A stretch of 64,000 nucleotides of DNA, taken from the NCBI GenBank assembly GCA_021527695.1, contig JAKFAO010000002.1, forward strand, positions 868,501 to 932,500. The letters run 5' to 3'. Under the pieces are notes generated by a model. It made no database searches and was not told the DNA's origin. It saw nothing but the letters and a program-made list of their open reading frames with translations. A program made the translations under genes and the position numbers. Of the stretch, positions 33,995 to 43,750 are shown one piece after another. The stretch's first letter is position 1, and the number at the start of each line of letters is the position of its first letter. This DNA is from Naematelia aurantialba. Lineage: Eukaryota > Basidiomycota > Tremellomycetes > Tremellales > Naemateliaceae.

Positions 33995-36800
33995 CTACTG
34001 GTGGGCGTCGTAAACGGTGCTCTCTATAACGACCTTTCCACTCGCCCTGAGACGCGCGAGCAGGACGCCTCCAAATGCCGTCGAAGGGGTAAGCACGCCG
34101 CCTATCTTTGCGAGCGGGGGCAGGGCGGTGCCCTTTGGGGGTGGGAGGAGGAGGCTGAGCGCGCACTCGGAGAGGAGGTCTGGTTGGTTAGTCGCGTTGT
34201 GGATATGGAGGCGAGCATGGAGGATGAAGTGACGGGTGTGGAGAACGAGAAAGATGCGCAAGAGTGACAGTGCGCAACGTACAAGACGTGTGGCGGTATC
34301 CAGGATCCGACTGGCCCTTGTAGGTAGTCACGACGGTGGTTCCGGGCCGACTCGTCTGCGACACTGCAGTGATGTTTATGTGCCCTTCGCGCATGGTTCT
34401 AGGGCAGTCAGACTGGGCCCTCGGCAGCAACGGGTGTAGGCTCTGGTTAGACAAGGGGAGGAGGTTGACTACGTGGCGAAGTAGAGGCTGGGTTGACGGG
34501 ACAGGTAAAGTCTAGGTTGATAGGGGAGGTAGAGGCTAGGTTGAGTGACGAGGTAGAGCTAGGTTCAATGGCTAGGTTGGGTTGCTGCCAGACTGCTCCC
34601 GTGGCCAGACGGGAAAAGTAGACGGGAGGAGAAACACGTACGTCTCGCTGGGCCCTGTGCCGGACTTCGGGAGGTGGGCGACAAGGAGGCGCCGTGTCTG
34701 GTTGGTGTGAGCGTTGAACAGATGCCAATTACGCCACCCGCGCACAGAGACAGGAACAGAGAGACATAGAGGGGAGAAGAGGAGCCATTTGCGCGGGACA
34801 GACACTGGGAGGGGGGACAGACAGGAGACGAGACGAAAGGAGAGGCGCGGCGACGTGGCGAGCAGTCACGTGCTCATCCTTGGTATCAGTTTCCGTATCC
34901 GCCACAGCCCTCGGTGTCGACTGGCCATACAGTAGAAACGAAAGACGCCACGCACCCATTTACTGCCAAAGAACAGCCCGGCGAAGAGTACCATTGCCAA
35001 AGTAACCCCGACAGCGGAGAACGTGCCCGCGACTTGCAGCGCTTCGTCGTACACCAGCTCCGCGCCGTGTCTCGGTTCCTCTTCGTCACCGTAGGTCTCG
35101 TGTGAATCGACGCCAGAGCCAAACACAAAGGAGCGACTGCCGAGTCGGTGGTGCTGACTCTGGGGTTGAGCACACGCAAGGCGGGAGAGCCACCACGAGC
35201 GCCGGACGATGCAGCGGTTGTATGGGCTCATGAAGAAGAACGCGCCGTGCAGGGTGGGTGGGCTGAGCAGCGGGTGTGTAAGGGTGTAGGACAGGCGGGG
35301 AGGCGGGGTGGGGCCCTCGGCTGCTTGTGTCAGGCGGTCATTGCAGGGAGAAGGGGGGTGGGGGGGGGGGGGGGGGGGGGAAGCGGAGCCTAGTGGATGG
35401 CGAGCCTGGACGCTGCAACTGCGAATGCCATTGACACTGCATGTGTATGCCATTGCCGCTGCAAGTTGGACTCGTCGAGGACTTGAAAGACGAGGTTAGA
35501 GTGGGGTGCCTCCGCCCGGGGCGGAATGTGGACGATGTAGAGTTACACAGGCAAGGGACGTACGAGAGACCAGAGCCCACTCGCCCGTCATGCTCTCCTG
35601 GCGCGGCAGCTCCGCGACAGAAGACATGGTCTGCACTGTGCCCCCCGCCAGGCCGCCCTTGCAGTCGTAGAACGCCGTGTGGCTCGTGATGCTCGCTTGT
35701 AGTTCTTCATTCTGAGCCTCCGCTGCATTCGCTGTGTCGTTCGGCGTCTCTTCATTCGAAGCGGTGGGAACGCCGTTGTCCCCGTGCCGCTGCAGTGCCT
35801 TCAGAGCCGAGTACAGCACCAAGTCCGCTGGAACCGAATCGAATCCGCAGCTGGGGACGATCACCGCCCCGGTCTTGCTTGCGAGGTAGTCGTACTGCGA
35901 TACGACCTGGCTCGCGAACCACGCGGCCTCGCCCGAGAGGTCGAGGTAGTGCGTCCCGCTGGCGGCGCACGCGGCGATGAGGGTCGTTGCGTGGTGCCAT
36001 CGATACGGCCCTGATTGTCAGTCGAGGGGCATGGCGGGAAGGGGACGTGGTAGATGAGAATGTGAGTCTTGCGGAGGAGAGGCAATTGGGGAGGCGAGGA
36101 AGCGAGGGGGGAGGGGGGAAGAGAGGAAGAGAGGAAGGAGGAAGAGAGGGAGAAGGAAGAAGGGAGAAGGAAGAGAGGGGGAAGAGGAAGAGAGAAAGAG
36201 GAAAGAGAGGACGGAGGAAGAGAGAAGAAAAGACCCACCAGCAAGGTTGACCACCACGTCGCCCAAGCTCACGAGGTGCTCTACCTGTTTCTGATCCGAC
36301 AGCTCGAGGACCACGACGCGACAGTCGCCGCCTTGTGTGTTCTGGTCTCCTTGTGTGTCTTGGCTGTGGCCATTGTCTTGACCAGTCTCGCCGTGGCCAG
36401 TCTCAACTTGACCAGTCTCTCCTTGACCAGTCTCGCCGTGGCCAGTCTCAACTTGACCAGTCTCGTCCTGGGTAGTCTCGCCGTGGCCAGTCTCGCCTTG
36501 ACCAGTCTCGTCGTCGTGGGCAGTCTCGCCCTGGCGATCCCGCCTGAACCTCAGCCCCCGCTTCACAGCGTCCAGCTTCGCCCCGTTCCGACCAGCAATG
36601 ACCAGCTCAAACTGCGCGCGCTCGGCATGCCCGTCGAGGTACTGCATCACCTGGGCGCCGGTGAACCCCGTCGCGCCGTAGATGACCAGAGTCGGCCTGG
36701 CGTTCCCGTCCCCCCCCTGGTGCCCCTTCCGCTGCTGCTGGTGCTGCTCCTGTTGCCCCTGCTGGTGCTGCTGGTGCTGCTGCTGATGCGCCGACGCCAT
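33995..36800 (-). CDS. Saccharopine dehydrogenase-like oxidoreductase (SCCPDH family)
   Basis: Membrane- or lipid-droplet-associated Rossmann-fold protein of the SCCPDH family; the true substrate is unknown and it is not the lysine-pathway enzyme. The start at 36800 gives a His/Gln-rich head, then the NAD(P) motif LVIYGATGFTGAQVMQYL, ELVIAGRN, a repeat insertion, VVVLELSDQKQVEHLV and VVVNLAG. After an intron the sequence continues GPYRWHHATTLI, YLDLSGEAAWF, and PSCGFDSVPADLVLY, all family hallmarks. A hydrophobic helix (SAVGVTLAMVLFAGLFFG) lies near 35010. The last exons give SGTGPSE, VVTTYKGQSDPGY, and IGGVLTPSTAFGGVLLARLR, matching the conserved C-terminus, with stop TAG at 33995. Introns at about 36240-36018, 35495-35300, and several between 34930 and 34200; some borders are uncertain. 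Confidence 0.85.
35360..35380 (+). repeat. Homopolymer G21 in an intron
   Basis: A run of 21 G residues, preceded by G6-T, within an intron of the leftward SCCPDH-like gene (C21 in its transcript sense). Such a run can form G-quadruplex DNA and is prone to slippage. Confidence 0.9.
36363..36530 (-). repeat. Coding repeat (Gly-Glu-Thr-Gly) in the oxidoreductase
   Basis: Nine or so imperfect 15-18 bp units, in frame, encoding Glu-Thr-Gly-Gln / Gly-His-Gly-Glu-Thr words. They form an acidic, hydrophilic insertion inside the Rossmann domain, between GLRFRRDRQ and VVVLELS. Confidence 0.85.
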
Positions 36801-37205
36801 AGTGTAACTCTCCAAATACCGGTCCAGCTGCTGTACTGTATCAACGTGTCGTGCTCACTACAGACATGACAGGCGCAAACACGACAGACACAGACAGACA
36901 CAGACCACGCCGCCAAGCACACCCGGGATATCCGGAGCCGACGTCTGCATTTTCCCCGCGTTCCGCCGCTCACCGTTGCCGGTCCGCGCACGGACATCGT
37001 ATCGTGGACTCCTCAACGACAACGACGGCAACAACACACATTGCATACAGCATATTGACAAGATGTATTCTACCACAGCAGATCGTCCGTGCCGCGTCGG
37101 CGCCGTCCGCCGTCCCGCCCCCGTGGCCACCATTTCCAACATACTCGCACGACCAGCACCCTCTCACCCTCTTGCCCTCATAATGCGCCTCACCTCACCC
37201 GCCGG
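36801..37205. promoter_or_regulatory. Promoter of the SCCPDH-like gene
   Basis: 405 bp between the leftward SCCPDH-like start and the stop of the leftward NIPA gene. It should carry the promoter of the former and the 3' UTR of the latter. ACAGACACAGAC repeats lie at about 36885-36905. No ORF supported. Confidence 0.5.
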
Positions 37206-40193
37206 TCATCGTGCGCGCGGACCCCTGGGCCCGCCCACGCTGCGTCCCTCTGCCCGCGGTGGCGACTGTATCCTCTCTTCCGATCCCAGCGTCGGCAACG
37301 CCCCGTACTTATCGCTCGCGTCATCCGTCCCCTCTCCTCTCCAATCACCGTTCCCCTCCCCCGCCGCCTCGTTACCATCGTCCTTGACCTCCTCCACTCG
37401 CTCTTCGTCGTCATCCTTCTCGTTCGAGTCGGCCACCAGCGCCGCTCGCTCCTCTCGTTCGGCCCCGAGCTCCGCTTTAGGGAGATGCGGATAGTCCCGC
37501 ACGCCCCTATGACTCCCGCCTCGCACCATGCTTGGATCTTGCGAGTGTGAAAAGTGAAACAAGTTTGCGAATTTGCCACCGCCGCTAGACGGGGACAGCG
37601 TGAGTTGCGCAGGTTTCCGGTATGGGTCAGGGTAATACTCTGCCCGCACTCGTTCGACGGGCGATACCTCGTACGTCCCGTGCCCGGCTGTCGAAGTCTC
37701 GTCCTCGTCACGCTCTTCAATGGCTGGCGGGTACAGCGTGTTGGACGATTGGCGTTTGCCCTGGCCAAGGCCCGACGAGCTGGACGGCGACGACTGCAGC
37801 TGTAATGGCGCGAGTTGTGGTTTACGAGAGTAATGCTGTGCCTCGTCCGAGCCGTACGCGTATTGGTGCACTACATCTGCTTCTTCGAATTTCAGGTGCG
37901 AAGGCGATCGCTGAGGAGCGTAGTGTCCAGATGAGAGGTTGATGGACGACGAGGGCTGGAGCGAGTTGGGCGATTTGCTATGCAAAGATACTTGATCCAG
38001 CGCATCTGAGGGCATGGGATTGTCGGACACTGCCATCCATCAGCACAGTGCCCGAGAGGCTCTATCATCCCCAGCCGGATCGAGACACTCACGTTGGAAC
38101 CGCTGCAGGGCACCTAGGCCCTGCGTGGACAGATTGTTATTACGATATGGCCAACCCCCTCTCTGGCCTGCATCACTCATGTGGCTCGCGCTAGACAGCC
38201 GCCGCGAAACACTTCGCGCGCGAATGATGCTCCCCACCGCGCCGAATCCGCCTCGAAGGGCATCCATTCCCGGATCCTCCATGGCCGCCCAGTCGCCCTT
38301 CTCCGTCTGCTCCGTTCCATGTCGTGCAGCCTCGAACAGCATCGTGCTCTTTCGATCGAGCTTGGTGAGCTGCTTCGGATCCACCTTGGACAGCTGGAGC
38401 AGCGTTATTCCAAGGACGATCACCAAGAACCCGAGCACCATGGTGATGAGTGATACGGCAGTCGCCTGAAGTCCATCCGGAGCGAGGAGGATAAACGAGG
38501 AGATGAGCGAGCAGGATGTGAATGCGGTAAAGTAGACTGGGACGACCATGCTCGTGCTTCAAGCTGTCAGCAGGAGGCATACATGCACCGAGTGACTCAC
38601 TTGAACAGCTCTAGCGCCTTGTTGAGGTAGTTGATTCTGGGACTGTCAGTCTTCGTCCTTTGAGAGGGACAGTCCACGACAGTCCACTCACTCGGTCAAG
38701 AGCGTAACCACCACAAAAATGAGCAGGAACCAGAAGAACCAATTCTTGACCTGATTGTCGCTAAGCAAATCAGCTCTGGGAAAGAAACTAGCACAAAATT
38801 CAAGAAACGCGCGGGACATGTCAAGGAACGAGCGGACATGTCAAGAAGCCAAGCAGAACAAGCACTCACCCTTGGATGCTAGTGACGATACTGCTCCCCA
38901 ATCCCTGGGTACAGCTGACGCTAATACCTCCGATCAAGCTGCAGATAGAGATATATGGCAACATGTTGGTCTTGCCCCACCGTGGCGCAACAAAGAAAAC
39001 CAGTACGCCCGAAGCGACAATACACAGAGATCCCCAGACTAGGAAACCGACCGAGAGGAAGAGGTGTTTGAAGGCGTTGATGGTGGTCACCGACTGCTGT
39101 TCGGGCGCATTGAGGGCGAGGACGGTCGCGCCGATGATGCATAATGTGCAGCCGATCCAGCCCTGCGCGTGTGAGCGAGGTCAGTAGTCCCACCGCGCGC
39201 AACCAAGAGCACGAGGGAAAGGTATGAGGGGGAGAGATAATGAAAGGGGAGATCCGGTCGAGTCAGAGCGAGCCACGAGCTCAGGTGGTCACGCTTGGTG
39301 CAGTCCCCGAAGACGACGTGCAGCCTGAGTACGAGACAATACACTCACGAAGAAATTCAGAGTCTCCTTCAAGATGAAATGCGACAAGATCGCAGAGATG
39401 ACGACTGAGAGGGCTCCCATGGGAGTGACGAGGATCGCTTCGGTGAATGCGCTGGGTCGTTAGCGCCCATACCGCAGTGTATGCCCGCCGCCCGTCGCCA
39501 GGAGTTCCACATGATAGCTTCATCTCGCCCGTGCAGGCCGTGGGCAACCGACAAGACACGAGCGTCGCAGTGCAAGGTCAATCCGGATCCATGATCTGCA
39601 CCCTCCTCCTAACTGCCTTCATCTCTCTTGTTTCACTCTCAGGTCTGCCTCCCCACAGTCTTCGAACCCATCCCCATCGTAGCTCGATCACCCAAACTCA
39701 CTAGGCGACAAAGTTGAGGATCTCTCCAATGACCATCATGCTCATTCCAGCCCACCAAATCGCGCTCTTCAAGTATCCATGCCCCTCTCCCTGGGTGTTG
39801 CCATACTTGCTCGTAGCCCTCAACAGCCCTTTCTTCTTGACCACGAAGCTGCGGAAGCACGTAAGCATCATCAATTACACCAGAGCTGTGTCGCGACTCT
39901 TCCAGCGGAGTGTGATTGCTCCAGCGTGGGTCGATAGCTGCAGCAGTGTGGTGGGATGAAGGAACGTTCCTCCAATGTGGTTCACACTCTGCGCAGTGTC
40001 GTGGGCTGGAGGGGCTGCAGATCTGGACATACCTCGTTCCGATGAACACACCACTTCCGACCGCCAAGCAAATACCTACAACCTTGAAGTTCTTGTTCGC
40101 ACTCTGGTCAATCAGACCCGCAGCGGAAGACGTAGCGGCTGAGGCTGTCGATGCGATCGTCGAGCTCGCCGAAGGAGATACGGTCGACGACAT
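37206..40193 (-). CDS. NIPA-family magnesium transporter
   Basis: Polytopic membrane protein of the NIPA (DUF803) family, which carries Mg2+ and other divalent cations across plasma or endosomal membranes. The start is the ATG at 40193; a longer frame starts only at GTG. After a Ser/Ala-rich head come about nine hydrophobic helices with NIPA wording: VVGICLAVGSGVFIGT, then GEILNFVAYAFTEAILVTP followed by GALSVVISAILSHF, then GWIGCTLCIIGATVLALNAP, then SICSLIGGISVSCTQGLG, then NYLNKALELFNMVVPVYFTA, then GLQATAVSLITMVLGFLVIV. A long cytosolic tail (last exon 38032-37206) is Ser/Asp/Glu-rich and disordered. Several introns of 50-200 nt. It diverges from the hydroxyacyl-CoA dehydrogenase gene. 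Confidence 0.9.
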
Positions 40194-40832
40194 GCTCGAT
40201 ACGCTACTGCGCACAGAATCCAGCTAATGAGAGGCGCTGGATACTACGCTGCGTTGGGCGTTAAACTGTGGGTCGAGCACGGCGGGAGTGAGGGTAGGCC
40301 GGGGTGCCGGTCGATCGGTGGTCGCGGCTCGGTATGACGGTTGGAGGCGGAGTGCGACTTCGCAACGAGGTATCAGGTCAAGATGTCGAGTATCCTAGAT
40401 ATACACAGCACCGCCCTGTGATGGCCCGAGTCTAGATGTCGTCTGGATCACCTCCCACTTGACGAGCAGTGCTCCCCCAGTGATGTCTAGTTGTCCAACA
40501 GAGACCCGACCAAGAGAAAGGAAAGAGAATGAAGGAAATGCTGTGAATCGCAGCCACAAGAGTTCCTTTGGACATTTGTCAGTCGCGCAGCGCGTCCTCG
40601 GCAGCGGATGGTGCGGGGCCCCACGATTCCGAAACAACGGAACATCGACAACCACGCGTAGAACCGCAGCGTGCCTATCCAAGGCGGTCCAAGGCGGTGC
40701 ATAAAATTGGCGCGCCTATAGAATGCCAGCCTAGTACACGCCTAATCCTGCTCACTGCTCGGCGAGGTCATAACCGGTGGTCCACTCTCTGATCATCGCT
40801 CCGGCTGCTCCCTCCTGGACCATTGTCGCAAC
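40194..40832. promoter_or_regulatory. Divergent promoter NIPA / hydroxyacyl-CoA dehydrogenase
   Basis: 639-bp spacer between outward-facing starts, so both promoters lie here. A candidate A/T-rich start-site element (ATAAAATTGG) occurs near 40700 on the plus strand, about 130 bp before the dehydrogenase ATG. No ORF supported. Confidence 0.5.
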
Positions 40833-41642
40833 ATGAAGCTCAGACACCCCGATGCAGCACGCCAGATATCGCGAGCAGCCATCATTGGTGCAGGACAGAT
40901 GGGTCTCGGCATAGCGTGCGTTCTTCGTTGCGTCCCGCTCGACCGTCGCTGCCCAACTATCCATCCGTCTCGTCAGCTACGTAGCGACTAACCCTCTCCG
41001 GCAGATACGTGACAGCACTGCATGCCAAGATTCCACTGACAATACACGACCCGTTGCCGTCCGTGTTGAATGGGTCTCTGAAACGGCTTGATAGCCTCTT
41101 TGAGCGGGACGTGGAGAAGGCGAGAATCTCGCGGGAGGAGGCGGATGCGGCGAGAGCGAGGATCAAGGGGTGCCAGGGGGACGGCACGGAGGGGGGGTTG
41201 GAGGGGGAAGACGTGGATCTCGTCATCGAGGTGAGTATGTCTGTCAGGTTCCTACTGCGCCACATGAAAAGACTTGACGGTCAGCTGTTTCAGCGAGGGA
41301 ATTGCCGTCTGACACTGGATAGGCAATACCAGAAATCCCAGACCTCAAAGTGAAACTCTTCTCTCGGTTATCCGCCCTACTCCCACCACCAACCATACTG
41401 GGAAGCAACACGAGCTCCATCTCACTCACGCGTCTGGCGGCGGCGGCGGCTCGGCCAGATGGACAGAAGCTCGGGAATGTGGATGATGGGAACGTCCAGG
41501 CAAGCCGAGTTGTGGGGTACGTCGGGCTGCTTGCATGCCGCGAGTGGGGAAGTATTTCGCAGGAGATACTGATGCGTCCAGGATACATTTCTTCAATCCC
41601 GTTCCTCAGATGTGAGCTTGTGTGGGCGCTTTTTACTCTCTG

Positions 41643-41708
<66 letters not shown>

Positions 41709-42614
41709 ACTCTCCTCAATCTCACTCTTACTCTCCTCACGCTCGATCTCCATTTCACTCTCCTCTCACTCTCACTCCCCCTTCCCCTGAAATCCCCGAG
41801 ACTACAAGAGCTGAGAATCAGGAAACTCGTCGAAGTGATCCCTGCGCTACAGACTTCCGCCGAAACCCTTGAACGTGCTCGCGAGTTCGGCAAGGCATGC
41901 GGCAAGGGTGAATTCCCAGCAGTCTTAGCATTGCTATGTATGCGACTGACACGAGCAGAGGTTACGACGTCTGCGGACTCGCCGGGGTTCATTGCCAATG
42001 CCATTCTGATGCCGATGATCAATGAAGCCATCAGCGTGCTTGAGAAGGTACGTCCAATGTCAAGTCTGCACTCTGCGTCGACAGACTCCCGATGCGGTCT
42101 GGGCCTTCTTTCTCCTGCTCCATTCAGTCGCTTCTCGCTGCTTCAAACTCGCTCCTTCAATTCATCTGTCCTGGCTTCATGGAGTCGCTTCTCGCTCCTT
42201 CAATTCATCTGTCCTGGCTTCATGGAGTCGCTTCTCGCTCCTTCAATTCATCTGTCCTGGCTTCATGGAGTCGCTTCTCGCTCCTCCGGATCAATTCTCC
42301 TAGCCTGCCATGGATGTCGTCTCCCGCTCATCGCACATGGAACAATAGATCTCCACGCTAACAACTCCAAGGGAATCGCCACCAAAGACGACATCGACAC
42401 GACCTTCCGCCTCGGCATGGCACACCCCATGGGCCCCCTCGCCCTCGCCGACCTGATAGGTCTCGACACGTGCTTGCATATCCAGCGTGTTCTGCACCAG
42501 GAAACAGGGGACACAAAGTACCGACCTGCCGGGCTGCTGGTCCGCATGGTGGATGCGGGATGGGTGGGGCGCAAGGTCGGGAAGGGGTTCTACGAGTATG
42601 ACCAGGGGAGGTAG
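40833..42614 (+). CDS. 3-hydroxyacyl-CoA (3-hydroxybutyryl-CoA) dehydrogenase
   Basis: NAD-dependent enzyme of beta-oxidation that oxidises L-3-hydroxyacyl-CoA to 3-ketoacyl-CoA. The start at 40833 leads to the NAD-binding motif [16 protein letters not shown] (split by an intron at about 40912-41004), [10 protein letters not shown], the [13 protein letters not shown] segment, and after further introns the catalytic-region motif [10 protein letters not shown]. The second domain follows: [31 protein letters not shown], then [20 protein letters not shown] and [13 protein letters not shown], ending [13 protein letters not shown] and TAG at 42612. Introns at about 41231-41320, 41519-41581, 41612-41810, 41911-41961 and 42048-42371. 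Two hold tandem repeats. There is no obvious peroxisomal targeting signal at the C-terminus, and the N-terminus ([14 protein letters not shown]) could be mitochondrial. Confidence 0.92.
41645..41706 (+). repeat. (CTCACT)n hexanucleotide microsatellite in intron
   Basis: About ten perfect ACTCTC units inside an intron of the hydroxyacyl-CoA dehydrogenase gene, forming most of its polypyrimidine content. Confidence 0.95.
42048..42371 (+). other. 324-nt open intron with a 43-bp triplicate
   Basis: Donor GTACGT after GAGAAG, acceptor CCAAG before GGAATC. Removal restores the conserved junction [14 protein letters not shown]. The intron is 3n long and stop-free in frame. It holds three copies of a 43-bp unit (42149-42277, starting TCGCTCCTTCAATTCATCTG), so successive copies are read in different frames. 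Confidence 0.8.
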
Positions 42615-43750
42615 ATGAGACAGGTAGGTAGACGAAGGAGTGTCGGTGTCGCCGACGGCCACCGAGTACGAGTACAACCATGACCACGAGTATGACTATG
42701 ACCACGAGTACGATTATGGCCACGAGCACCACTGCGACTACTGTGTACCAGTCGAGGCAGGTACAACGCTGTGAGAGGTCCGTGGTGCCATGAATCTAGT
42801 CCGGTTTCTTCGCTTCCTGCATTGTCTTTTAGGTTTGGCAGAGACGGCGTCCCCGGCGGCCGGGTCGTTTTGTTCTTACCGTGGGGCTTGGGCGCGGCGC
42901 TCGAAACTTTGGCCCGGTGGATGCCTCAAGCTCATGCACTGGGTCTCTGGAGCGTTGGCTGCACGCACGGATGTACGGGTGCACGGATGCATGCAAGCTT
43001 CGGTGTGGGTTGCCCGTCGAGGTATTAGTATTTTAATAGTCATATCGGCAATGCAGCGCTGCGATCCCTATTGTCGTCGGCGAGAACCGATGGGCGACAT
43101 GTGGGCGTTGCACGTCATGTTGGTGGGGTCTACTTCTACTCTTTCCAACACTCATCCCATCGTCACACTTGTGTATAGTCTGCGCTGAGCATAGACGAGC
43201 ACGACACCGCAGTCGACACTGTGCATAGCGGCAACGATCGACGTCGACTCCTGTTTCTAGCTGTATGGTCGAGTCGCTCGACAGGAAACTGAAATCGAAG
43301 ACCCAAAGCCAAAGCCAGAGCCAGAACCAGAGCCAATCGCAATCGAAGTCGCAGTCGCCGAGCTGACATCGGAGCGTTGGTTTGATTTCTCGTCGAGCGT
43401 GCAAGCATACTCTACTCTACCGTGAGGTCGTTGCTCTGTTCGTGATGCGATAAGCAAGGCCACCTGGATTCGACTTGACCTTTGACCTCGATATCCGATC
43501 GGCAGTAGACGATCACTCCTTGATAGATAGATAGTCCTCGATCTCAGCTTCTCTTCTCGATCGGCAGGAACACATCGACGTTGGTAATCTCGACCCACTG
43601 GTGATCTCTCGAAAGGACACTCTGCTTTCTCGCTCGGACGTGTCCACAGAGCCACACCAGAACACAGACACAGACACACCGGTGTAGCTTCTCAGATAGC
43701 ACTTGCGCGGCGTCGGTGTGTCTCGGCGACACCGATCCGACTTGCCCATC
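42615..43750. promoter_or_regulatory. Spacer and promoter of the MFS gene
   Basis: 1.1-kb gap between two rightward genes. Near 42665-42735 there is an imperfect repeat of the type GACCACGAGTA(C/T)GA. At about 43300-43355 there are AGCCAAAGCCAGAG and AATCGAAGTCGC repeats. No supported ORF; it presumably contains the MFS promoter and a long leader. Confidence 0.5.

Noticed and set aside
41622..42614. Single 330-codon uninterrupted frame for the dehydrogenase C-terminal half
   Set aside because: It reads straight through a hexamer microsatellite and a frame-shifting 43-bp triplicate; conserved family alignment is restored only by splicing.
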